Shown: one piece after another, positions 45,237-53,211 of the stretch | How positions within the stretch are numbered: position 1 is the stretch's first letter | How the letters are laid out: the number at the start of each line of letters is the position of its first letter | Assembly: GCF_027912495.1 (NCBI RefSeq) | Contig: NZ_CP115463.1 | Span: 2,988,501 to 3,052,500 of the forward strand | Length of the DNA stretch: 64,000 nucleotides | Source: Caulobacter sp. NIBR1757 | GTDB lineage: Bacteria; Pseudomonadota; Alphaproteobacteria; Caulobacterales; Caulobacteraceae | Direction of reading: 5' to 3' | Notes under the pieces: generated by a model | Seen by the model: only the letters and a program-made list of their open reading frames with translations | Databases searched by the model: none | What the model was told of the DNA's origin: nothing | Program-made: the position numbers and the translations under genes

Positions 45237-48173
45237 GTGCTGGGCAATGTCATCCGCACCGGGCGGGAATCCATCAAGGATCCGAAAACCGGCGCCCATC
45301 CGACACAAGCCAAGTTCTACGCCCTGTGCCGCGAAGCCGAAGGTACGCCGTCCGGCTTACGGGCGGGCTATCTCTTCGCCCAGTTTACTGCGAGCTCACG
45401 CCGCTGGATGGGGCTGGTGGAGCGCGGAATCGAGCCCATCAAACCGGGCCATGCCCGCCTTTTCGAAAAGGTCTGCGGCTGGCCCGAAGGCATTCTCGAC
45501 GCCCAGTTCGACAGCGCCGAAGCCTTTCAGGACCTCCTGACGTCCTGGGGAGACCGCGTCGTTCTTCCGGCGTCCTTCCCGTCGGGCCTAAGCGACGGGG
45601 CGTACGCCGCAGGCGAAGATCATTCGCCCGTCCGCCTGAATGGCATCAAACCGCAGGTCGTTCAGCGCGCGGCCCTGCCCACCCGGAAAGCGCTTGCGGC
45701 CGAGATCGACCACGGCCTGCGCAAGAACCGGCTGCAGAGCTTGCGCCTCGTCGTCGTCCAGGGTGAGCAGGGCATCGGCAAGTCACAGCTGATCGCCCAA
45801 TGGTGGAACGAGCATGGCAAAGATCATTTCGACCGAAACACCTTCACCCTCGATTGCGCACGCCTGGGTGGTGACCAGATCGTCGTGGCGCTCAACGACT
45901 TCTTTCTCAGGTCGAAGCCGACGGCCGAGCTGACGCCTGCGCTGCCGGCGCGGCTGAAACAGTTGTCTCGTCTCCTGATCGTCCTCGATGGTCTGTCGCA
46001 GGAGCAGAACCGTCCGCATCCGAGACCCGCTGACGATCGGCAAGAGAGTCCCATCCCCGCCGGTCGAGCGGATTCAGCCGCCTTCAATCGAGTCCGGGAG
46101 TTCGTGCTGTTCCTGGCCCAGGCCGGGGTTCGCGCCTCTGTCCTGCTCGGCGTTCAGACGGCCGAGAAGACGGGCGATGCGCTTGGTATTTCCGGTCGCC
46201 TCGACGCCTCGACCGGCGTCGAGTTCGTCTCGCCCAAGCGGCTGTCGCCCGAGGAAGGCGCGCTGCTGTTCCAGGCTCTGGAGGTGGGCGGCCTATCCCT
46301 GCCGGACCTGCAGTCGTTGTCGGCGCGCCTGCAGGGGCTGCCTATCTCCATCACGGCGGCCGCGCACTACCTGCGCGAGGCGAACGCTGTCCAGGCCGAA
46401 GCCTTCCTCACCGACATCGCCAAGGCCGGCGACTTCCAGTTCTTCGACGCCTTCTTCGAGCGCTACCTGCAGGCGATCAACAGCGGCGCCGTCGATCCCC
46501 AGGCCCACCCCCACGCCTATCTGCGCCTGCTCGCGCTGATGCCAGGGCCGGTGGCCAAAAGCCGGCTGGACGACCTGTTGGCGAAGGGGCGCATCCGCAG
46601 ACTGCAGAACGGCGACACCGGTCTGTTCGAACGGATGCGGATCGCCTTCGTCATCGACCAGGACTCCCATATCGACATCAATCCGATGGTACGGAGCCTG
46701 TTGCGGCAGGAACTGGCGCGGCACGTGCGCGAGAGTGCGCCCGGGGTTGACCGGGATCGGGCCGAACTGCGCTGGATCCACGCAACCGCAGCCATCTCGT
46801 GCCACAGCCGCCTGCCCTTGAGGCCGAGCGACTACACAATCGCCGAGATCGAGATGATCGAGGGCGTCCTGTATCACCTGCTGGCCGTACGCGACCTGCT
46901 GGACGAACCTCAACCCGGCGCCGCCCCGGACGAAGACCTGCGCCCGCTTGAAGATCTGCTGGCCGAGCCCCTCTCTCCGGCCGCCATCACCCGGTTCTGC
47001 CTCGAGAAGATTGTGCGGCGATACCTGATGGATCGGCGCACCCACCGGGTCACGCGCATCCTCGGCCAGTTCGAAACCAAAGCCCGGCTTCTGGGGCTGT
47101 TCTTCGACGGCTCCGACGACGGAAGCGGGCCACGCCACCTCGATGTCTGGGACCAGGTCGATCTCTACGGCGAGATCGGGGTTTGCTGGATGCACGCCGG
47201 CCGCCTCAAACTTGCCCATGAGGCTCTGGCCAAGGCCATGCGGTGTTTCCAGCGCATGGGGTTGACCGTGACCCAGGACAGCTTCCCCCTTTTGGAGGGG
47301 ACGCAGCTGCGGCTCTGGAGCGAAACGCTGTCGACCTACTCACTCGTCCAGATGCGCATGGGCAGGACGTGCTCGGTGGTCGAAGACATGCTGTCGCCGG
47401 CAGTCGCCGTCGGCGCCCGTTTCGCAAGGGCGGTGCTGGTCCTCGACAAGCCGCTGGACGATGAGGGCAAAGCCAAGCTGCGGTCCGCCCGACGGCTCAT
47501 CTGCCGCGACGCCTACGTCAAGTTCCGGGCCGGCGATCTCGACGCCGCCCTCGATGGCTACGGCCTGGCTCTGGCGATCGAGAAGCTTGGCGGCGGCGAC
47601 AAGCTTTCAGGTGACGCCCTGCGCCGCTACATTGAGGCCAAGGTCAGGCGCGGACCCTGCATTCCGGAAGATCTGCTCGAAGCCGACGCCCTCATAGATC
47701 GCCACCTGGAGCACAGGCGCAGCCCGACGGCGGCGCGACGCGGCTCCAACGACGTCATCTCGCTCTACGCGACGAAGATCATGCTGCAGCGGGCGCTGTC
47801 GAATTTCGCCGAGGCCGGCGCAATCCTCGAGGAAGCGCTGCGCCACCCCTTTGTCCAGCAGGGCGAGTGCTCCTATGTCGCCCGGATCGAACTCGAACTC
47901 GAACGCTATCGCCTGCTGATCGCCCAGAACGCCGCGACCCCCGAGGCGATGCAAGACCTGAAGCGCATCGTTCAGGATCTCGAAGCCCGTCACCATGGGT
48001 TGCTGCAAAGCGATGCAATGCTCGTCCTGGCCGAGATGGAAGCCGAGCCAGACCGGTCCAGGACCCTGTCAATTCTCGAGCGTCGTATGCTCCATGACGG
48101 CTGGAGCCTGCGGCGCGGCGATGTGGACACCATTCGCCGGGGCGACAGCGCGGTGAAAAGCTGGGGCTGTTAG
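45237..48173 (+). CDS. STAND-type NTPase with helical-repeat C-terminus
   Basis: A ~978-aa protein (GTG 45237 after TGAGGAGGCG; in-frame GTG 45165 or an earlier start would add up to 51 residues). A ~150-residue N-terminal domain of unknown type precedes a nucleotide-binding domain with Walker A GEQGIGKSQ (K182) and Walker B LLIVLDGLS (~250), then winged-helix-like and long TPR-like helical regions. This layout is that of STAND signal-transduction ATPases, used as regulators and as phage-sensing (Avs-like) or abortive-infection proteins. No enzymatic effector domain was recognised at the N-terminus. Location in an island beside RADAR is compatible with defense; divergence from metK is compatible with regulation. 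Confidence 0.75.
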   Translation: MLGNVIRTGRESIKDPKTGAHPTQAKFYALCREAEGTPSGLRAGYLFAQFTASSRRWMGLVERGIEPIKPGHARLFEKVCGWPEGILDAQFDSAEAFQDLLTSWGDRVVLPASFPSGLSDGAYAAGEDHSPVRLNGIKPQVVQRAALPTRKALAAEIDHGLRKNRLQSLRLVVVQGEQGIGKSQLIAQWWNEHGKDHFDRNTFTLDCARLGGDQIVVALNDFFLRSKPTAELTPALPARLKQLSRLLIVLDGLSQEQNRPHPRPADDRQESPIPAGRADSAAFNRVREFVLFLAQAGVRASVLLGVQTAEKTGDALGISGRLDASTGVEFVSPKRLSPEEGALLFQALEVGGLSLPDLQSLSARLQGLPISITAAAHYLREANAVQAEAFLTDIAKAGDFQFFDAFFERYLQAINSGAVDPQAHPHAYLRLLALMPGPVAKSRLDDLLAKGRIRRLQNGDTGLFERMRIAFVIDQDSHIDINPMVRSLLRQELARHVRESAPGVDRDRAELRWIHATAAISCHSRLPLRPSDYTIAEIEMIEGVLYHLLAVRDLLDEPQPGAAPDEDLRPLEDLLAEPLSPAAITRFCLEKIVRRYLMDRRTHRVTRILGQFETKARLLGLFFDGSDDGSGPRHLDVWDQVDLYGEIGVCWMHAGRLKLAHEALAKAMRCFQRMGLTVTQDSFPLLEGTQLRLWSETLSTYSLVQMRMGRTCSVVEDMLSPAVAVGARFARAVLVLDKPLDDEGKAKLRSARRLICRDAYVKFRAGDLDAALDGYGLALAIEKLGGGDKLSGDALRRYIEAKVRRGPCIPEDLLEADALIDRHLEHRRSPTAARRGSNDVISLYATKIMLQRALSNFAEAGAILEEALRHPFVQQGECSYVARIELELERYRLLIAQNAATPEAMQDLKRIVQDLEARHHGLLQSDAMLVLAEMEAEPDRSRTLSILERRMLHDGWSLRRGDVDTIRRGDSAVKSWGC

Positions 48174-48823
48174 GCGTCAGTCGGCTCGTCGTCGGGCTCG
48201 TCAGGATCGTAGAGGCCAGACCAGTCGATTGTTCTGGCGAGGTAGTCGCGATGCTCCACCTTCAACTCTCCGGCCTTGAAGGCTTTCAGCTGTCGTCGCC
48301 CCTTATCGGTCAGCGTGATCTTCGCGAATTGCTCATTGTCAGGCCAGTCCACATACTTCAAAACCTTGGCCTGAGCCAACCGCGTGCAGAAGGCTCCATA
48401 CCGGCCCACATCCAACGCATCCATCCTGGACAGCTGGTTATAAATGTCCTGCTTCTGGCACCAGTTGACGCCGCGAACCTCAAGCCAGCGAAAGACCAGA
48501 AATTCGAAGACTGACCGTACCATTCCCTTGCCCGTGTAAATGCAGGGCAAGCTCTCCTCATCCAGCCGTCGCGGCGCCGTGACCTGTTCCCGCCTTGGCG
48601 CCACCGTTGAACCATTCGGCCGCTCAACCACATGGCCATCCGGTTGGCGCGGCATCCCTCGAACCTCATTGATCATCAAAGTGAACAGTCCCGCGATATT
48701 GTCGCCGGTCCGAGGGTCGTCCTTCATCATCTGAGTCAGAAGCGCGCGCGAATTCGCCAAGGCTTCCAGCAAGCCTAGGACATCAGGGCGCCCATCGCGC
48801 CTTTCACCATCCGCCATCGACAT
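48170..48823 (-). CDS. hypothetical protein with winged-helix-like C-terminal half
   Basis: A 217-aa soluble protein (ATG 48823; ATG 48817 is also possible). The C-terminal half (VFEFLVFRWLEVRGVNWCQK, then AQAKVLKYVD and ITLTDKGRRQLKAF) has the look of a winged-helix DNA-binding domain. The N-terminal half is polar and probably flexible. The end overlaps the STAND gene stop by 4 nt in convergent orientation. The family was not recognised; a regulator of a neighbouring gene is a guess. Confidence 0.6.
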   Translation of the reverse strand: MSMADGERRDGRPDVLGLLEALANSRALLTQMMKDDPRTGDNIAGLFTLMINEVRGMPRQPDGHVVERPNGSTVAPRREQVTAPRRLDEESLPCIYTGKGMVRSVFEFLVFRWLEVRGVNWCQKQDIYNQLSRMDALDVGRYGAFCTRLAQAKVLKYVDWPDNEQFAKITLTDKGRRQLKAFKAGELKVEHRDYLARTIDWSGLYDPDEPDDEPTDA

Positions 48824-49183
48824 GCGCCCCACCCGGGCTTCGCCGCAACGTCCTGTTAACCCTGCGCGCGGCATATAGCCTTGAGCTCACCGTGACCGAT
48901 CCGGAGCCGCGCTGTCCCCACGACAGCGAATTTTAAGACAAATCCGGACCGTTCTAAGTTTAGCCAGATTCAGCGTAACATGGCTATGAGTGTCCCGCGA
49001 AGCCTGATTCGTATGGGCGCGGACCGTTTTGCTAAGTTTAGCAAAACCCACGATAGCTCTTCCGATCATAAATCGATCTTTTTAACGGTTGCTAATCGTC
49101 GCGATGTGCGAGCCATAATCCTTTGCCAACAAGGCTTTATCCTGAACTCTTTGGCGTCGGCCTGAGCCAAAAAGGAGAAGCCG
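48824..49183. promoter_or_regulatory. intergenic region with repeated operator-like sites
   Basis: A 360-bp AT-richer region between divergent genes. It contains the palindrome at 49027-49046 (TTTTGCTAA GT TTAGCAAAA) and a partial copy at 48948-48967; both begin GACCGTT and share CTAAGTTTAG, 74-79 bp apart. Two spaced dyad sites suggest cooperative binding of a regulator. An AAGGAG ribosome-binding site precedes the gene at 49184. Confidence 0.55.
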
Positions 49184-50287
49184 ATGCAACCCGCCATCCC
49201 CAATTCGCGCGCCTTCGATGCGCGCTTCCGCTGTCCCATCTCCCAGAAACCGAGCCTCATCAGGGCCGATTGCAACTGCCTTGGTCGGGGCGCCAAACGG
49301 CGATATCCCGAGCTCAACGAAATCCTCGCCACCGAGGCCGATGACGGGCTCGAGTATGATGACAACCGTCGTCTCGACGGGCAATGCCAACGTCTGCGCG
49401 AGCTGATCGGCGAACGCGAGCGGTGCAGCCCGAGCCGCGTCCTGCTCGGCGGCTCCGGCCTGGAACGGATTCCGATGATCGCCGCCGCCTTGGGCATCGA
49501 GCGGATCATCCGCCTCGAGGGCGACTTCCATGGCTATGACCGCCATTCGCTGTTGACCGGCGTCGAACGCATCACGCTGCGCGTCGACCCGAAGACCCGC
49601 ACCCTCTCGCCCGAAGCCCTCGCCGCCGCCGTGCGCGGCCTCGGCAAGGCGATGCTGATGCTGACGTTGGGTGGCAGCAACCCGCTGCTGACTCCCATCA
49701 CCCGGGCGCACGTCAAGGCCGCCCATGAAGCCAACCCCGAACTGGTGATCCTGGTCGATGGCGCCTACCGGCAATACAGCGACCAGTTCCACCTCAGCGA
49801 TCTGGCCGATGAGTTCGACCGCGTGATCTACCTCCAGGTCGCCTCAAAGGACATCTTTCTGCCTGGTCCACGCCTGTCCTGGGTGGTGCCCTCGGCGCGC
49901 TTCGCCGAGCGCCTGACCCAGATCCAGGCGCCGTTTCCGCTCAATACTGGCGGCGTGCGGCAAGCGATCGCAATGCTGGAACGGCCCGAACTGCTCGCGG
50001 CCCTGCGCGGCGAGCAGGCCAAGGCCAGGGATATCCTGATCGAGGGCCTGAGCCGGCTGCGCCTGACCCTTATCAGCGGCGTCGCGCCGTGGGTCGTCCT
50101 GCAGTGGCCAGGGGATGCAGCGGCAGTGGTTCGCAAGCTCGAGGACGATTATGGCGTTCTCGTTCAGCAGCAGATCCATGCGCCACTCGAAGACAGCTGG
50201 ATGCGCATCAGCGCGACGACGCCCGAAGAAGCGACCCATATCGTCTGGGCGGTGACGCTCATCGTCGTCCAGGGGATAGCACATTGA
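49184..50287 (+). CDS. HisC-like PLP-dependent aminotransferase (fold type I)
   Basis: A 367-aa cytoplasmic enzyme with a good AAGGAG site before ATG 49184. It has fold-type-I motifs: TLGGSNPLLTP in the position of the PNNPTG loop, LVDGAYRQY with the cofactor-contacting Asp and Tyr, and the Schiff-base lysine in VASKDIFLPGPRLSW (K222). This SK..xxPGxR arrangement is that of HisC and CobD-type enzymes. The N-terminal ~45 residues are atypical and include CNCLGRG. The substrate is unknown; it is not next to histidine or cobalamin genes. It is the last gene before the right attachment repeat. Confidence 0.75.
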   Translation: MQPAIPNSRAFDARFRCPISQKPSLIRADCNCLGRGAKRRYPELNEILATEADDGLEYDDNRRLDGQCQRLRELIGERERCSPSRVLLGGSGLERIPMIAAALGIERIIRLEGDFHGYDRHSLLTGVERITLRVDPKTRTLSPEALAAAVRGLGKAMLMLTLGGSNPLLTPITRAHVKAAHEANPELVILVDGAYRQYSDQFHLSDLADEFDRVIYLQVASKDIFLPGPRLSWVVPSARFAERLTQIQAPFPLNTGGVRQAIAMLERPELLAALRGEQAKARDILIEGLSRLRLTLISGVAPWVVLQWPGDAAAVVRKLEDDYGVLVQQQIHAPLEDSWMRISATTPEEATHIVWAVTLIVVQGIAH

Positions 50288-50326
50288 GGCTCGCCACATC
50301 GCGCGGACCTGCTTCTGCGATACCTT

Positions 50327-50355
50327 GCCAGGTCCGGCCATTGGCCGGACCTGGC
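50327..50355 (+). terminator. strong hairpin after the aminotransferase gene
   Basis: The 14-bp arms GCCAGGTCCGGCCA and TGGCCGGACCTGGC with a one-base centre, 40 nt after the stop codon, followed by CTTCATCTTC. It is a likely terminator despite the weak T-tract. Confidence 0.7.
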
Positions 50356-50417
50356 CTTCATCTTCACTGAGGATGCTGTCCGCTCTCAGGCGCGGGCGAA
50401 AGTAGACGAATGGCCAC

Positions 50418-50517
<100 letters not shown>

Positions 50518-50593
50518 GCGCGATCGCCACCGACCCCGAGGTTTGACGATCGACCCGGCCATCGGCTTGTCGAAAGTCCGAACCAACGCCCGC

Positions 50594-51973
50594 CTAGGCG
50601 CCGGCCCCGTCCTCGCGACGCGCCAGCCCGGCGCAGAACAGGGCGAAGACGCAGATCAGGGCCTGGGTTCGCATCGGGTAATCCACGAACGAGTGCGCCA
50701 TCAGGATCACAATGCCGGACAGCGCCGCCCAGGCGTATGACCTGTCCCTGCCGGGCGGGCCCCGAACAAGCCGGACGACCTTCGTTGCCAGCCAGGCGGC
50801 GAACAGGGCCAGGAGGATGGGAAAGGCGATCCCGGCTTCCAGCCAGAGCTGCAGATACTCGTTGTGCGCCTCGTTCACGTACTGCCTGGACATGGTGTCG
50901 GCCAGTTCGACCGAGCGATAGACGGGATCAAAGGAACCAAGCCCCGTCCCCGCCGGCTGCGCCGCCTTGGCGGCGCTGAAGATCGTCGGCCAGGAATCGA
51001 GGCGGCGCTCCTCGCCGGAGGCCTCCGAGAATCGATTGATCGTCGCGACGCCGCCCACGCCGAAAACAGCGGCGATGGTCACGAGGATCAGGACCAGCAC
51101 CCAACCGCTTCGCGGCCCCAGCTTCGCGGCGTAAAGACCGCGCCAGTAGATCAGGCCGCCGGCGAAGACCCCGAGCCCGCCCATGATGAGTCCGGCCCGC
51201 GAGCGGGTCACGACAATGCCCCCGACCAGCACCAGGGTCAGGCCGATATAGGCGATTGCGCCAAGATGCCTGAAGCGGGGGGACGTGGAGCGCCACCGCA
51301 GGCCGATGGCCGCCGCCAGCGGCAGGCCGACCGCCAGCGCCCCGGCCTGATGGTTCTTGTTGGCGAAGAAGCCGACCGGGAAATCGTTGTTGGAAAAGGG
51401 GTGCGTCGGCCAGCGCAGGGATGTGGTGTGCTGGATGGCCGCCAGGATCGTTCCCAGGACCAGAAGCCCGATGGTGACGACCAGCAGGTCGCGATAGCGC
51501 CGATCGTTGAGGCAGAGGGCCGCCAGGAACAGGCTGGCCGCCGGCAGGATCCACAGGAAGGCGGCCCAGGTCGCGTCCGGCGTCAGGCTCAAGGGGTGGG
51601 ACGCCAGCGGCACATCCGCCACTCGAAGCGTCTCGACCGCCAGCGCCCGGCCCGGCAGGCGGGCCCACAGGTCCGCCGGCAGGGGGATCAGCTGGATCAA
51701 CGGGACGAGCAGCATCAGCGCGCAGAGGGCAATCGGCCAAGGGTCGAGACGTTTCCAGCGCGACGACAGGCGGAACAGAACGACTGGCAGCGTCGCCAGG
51801 CCCATCAGCTGCAGCGCCAGGGTGGTCAGCTCGCGCCCGCGCGTGCCCGCCCCAAGGGTCAAGGCCAGGGCGAGCATGGCCGCCAGGGCAAGGAACAGCC
51901 CGGCCTGCAACAGGTCCCCCTGACGCAAGTCGCCTCGCCAATGGCGGTCCCTGGTCGACGCCGGTCTGGTCAT
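50594..51973 (-). CDS. O-antigen ligase/polymerase family membrane protein
   Basis: A 459-aa polytopic inner-membrane protein with about 10-12 helices and the Wzy_C segment VNEAHNEYLQLWLEAG in the large periplasmic loop, typical of WaaL-like ligases and Wzy polymerases. The ATG at 51973 overlaps the TGA of the gene upstream (ATGA). It is last in the operon with a periplasmic helper and a tyrosine autokinase, so it probably polymerises or transfers a surface polysaccharide. Confidence 0.88.
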   Translation of the reverse strand: MTRPASTRDRHWRGDLRQGDLLQAGLFLALAAMLALALTLGAGTRGRELTTLALQLMGLATLPVVLFRLSSRWKRLDPWPIALCALMLLVPLIQLIPLPADLWARLPGRALAVETLRVADVPLASHPLSLTPDATWAAFLWILPAASLFLAALCLNDRRYRDLLVVTIGLLVLGTILAAIQHTTSLRWPTHPFSNNDFPVGFFANKNHQAGALAVGLPLAAAIGLRWRSTSPRFRHLGAIAYIGLTLVLVGGIVVTRSRAGLIMGGLGVFAGGLIYWRGLYAAKLGPRSGWVLVLILVTIAAVFGVGGVATINRFSEASGEERRLDSWPTIFSAAKAAQPAGTGLGSFDPVYRSVELADTMSRQYVNEAHNEYLQLWLEAGIAFPILLALFAAWLATKVVRLVRGPPGRDRSYAWAALSGIVILMAHSFVDYPMRTQALICVFALFCAGLARREDGAGA

Positions 51974-53211
51974 CGGGTCGCTCCGTTTGCCGAGGCCGGG
52001 CGGACGTCTATGCGGTCCAGCAGGATGGAGGTCGCGGTGACACTGTCGGCGCCGGCGATGACCTGGATCCATTGGGCGGCGCAGCCATCCGGCGGCACGA
52101 CGAAGGACTGGTCGGTGGTCGTCGGCCCGCCGCTCGAGGTCTGGATCGGCGCGCGGCCGATGACAACCCGGCTGTGGCACTGCACTTCGAGGGTGAAGGC
52201 CCGGTCGCCTTCCGTCTCCGCATTCTCGGCGACGACGGAAACCGAATAGCGGCCCGGCCCGAGGAAGACCATCTGGCGCAGAAGCGGGGTCGAGGTCGAT
52301 CCCGCGCGGTCCACCCGGATCCGACCGGATTGCGCGGCCAATGGCTTCCAGTCGTACCGTTCACCGGAAGCCGAAAGCGGCTCCCAGTTCAGCGGAGGCG
52401 GTCCCGGCAGGCCATTTAGGTCGGGGTCGTAGACAAGCCCCTCCCCGGCGGGGCCGCCGAAAATTCGGGAGCGGGCCCGGCGGAGCTCATCATAGCGCTG
52501 CTGAACCGCCAGACGTCTGAAAAGGTTATGCGCTTCGTCATCCGTCGGCGACGCTCCCGTCCCGCGCATCTCGATCAGGAGATCGACGACGGCGGTCGGG
52601 TCCGCGGCCAGGCCGGCGCTGGTCAGGAAAGGTTGTCGCCAGGGGGGCTTGAGCGCCAGACGCTCGGCGACCGCCGCTCGACCGGCCGGTGTCTGTATGA
52701 CGCCATACAGGACCCTGAAGACCGAATCGCCGACCTCGACCCGCCGCCGCAGGACCATGTCCGCCTGCAGCGCGACGGTCCTGACATCGCCGCTGGCGAG
52801 GGCGTCCCGAATGAGCCAGGAACTGACGGCGGAATCGCGACGGCTCAGCCGGGATGCCTGATGCACAATCTCGCGTCGGCGCGCCCGGTCGTCGCGCCCT
52901 TCCACCCTGCCGATCACCCACAGGGCGGCGCCGTCATAGGGCGCCCGGGCGAGCGCCGCCCGGGCGGCCGCAAGCGCTTCCGTGTCGCGGCCGGCCTTGA
53001 GGTCGGCGGCGGCGGTCTTGGCAAGCACGGTGGAAGACCCGGGAGACCACCGAACGGCCGCCGACAGGTCGTCCTTGCGGAGCGCCCAGGCCGCCATGCC
53101 CTGTCGGATCGCCGCCCAGCCGACCAGCAGCGCCACACAGAAGGAAACCGCCAGCACGGCCAGGCTCAGCCCGTTACGGACGTCGCCTTTCGGGCCGCCC
53201 GCCGGGATCAA
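51970..53211 (-). CDS. membrane-anchored TPR-like protein of the polysaccharide operon
   Basis: A 413-aa protein. One N-terminal helix (LSLAVLAVSFCVALLVGWAA) is followed by helical repeats rich in Ala/Leu/Arg (EALAAARAALARAPYDGAAL) resembling TPRs, then a beta-rich C-terminal domain (FLGPGRYSVSVVAENAE). The TTG start overlaps the autokinase stop (TTGA). Similar proteins accompany Wzy-like genes in exopolysaccharide loci, where they scaffold export. The family name was not recognised. Confidence 0.7.
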   Translation of the reverse strand: MIPAGGPKGDVRNGLSLAVLAVSFCVALLVGWAAIRQGMAAWALRKDDLSAAVRWSPGSSTVLAKTAAADLKAGRDTEALAAARAALARAPYDGAALWVIGRVEGRDDRARRREIVHQASRLSRRDSAVSSWLIRDALASGDVRTVALQADMVLRRRVEVGDSVFRVLYGVIQTPAGRAAVAERLALKPPWRQPFLTSAGLAADPTAVVDLLIEMRGTGASPTDDEAHNLFRRLAVQQRYDELRRARSRIFGGPAGEGLVYDPDLNGLPGPPPLNWEPLSASGERYDWKPLAAQSGRIRVDRAGSTSTPLLRQMVFLGPGRYSVSVVAENAETEGDRAFTLEVQCHSRVVIGRAPIQTSSGGPTTTDQSFVVPPDGCAAQWIQVIAGADSVTATSILLDRIDVRPASANGATR

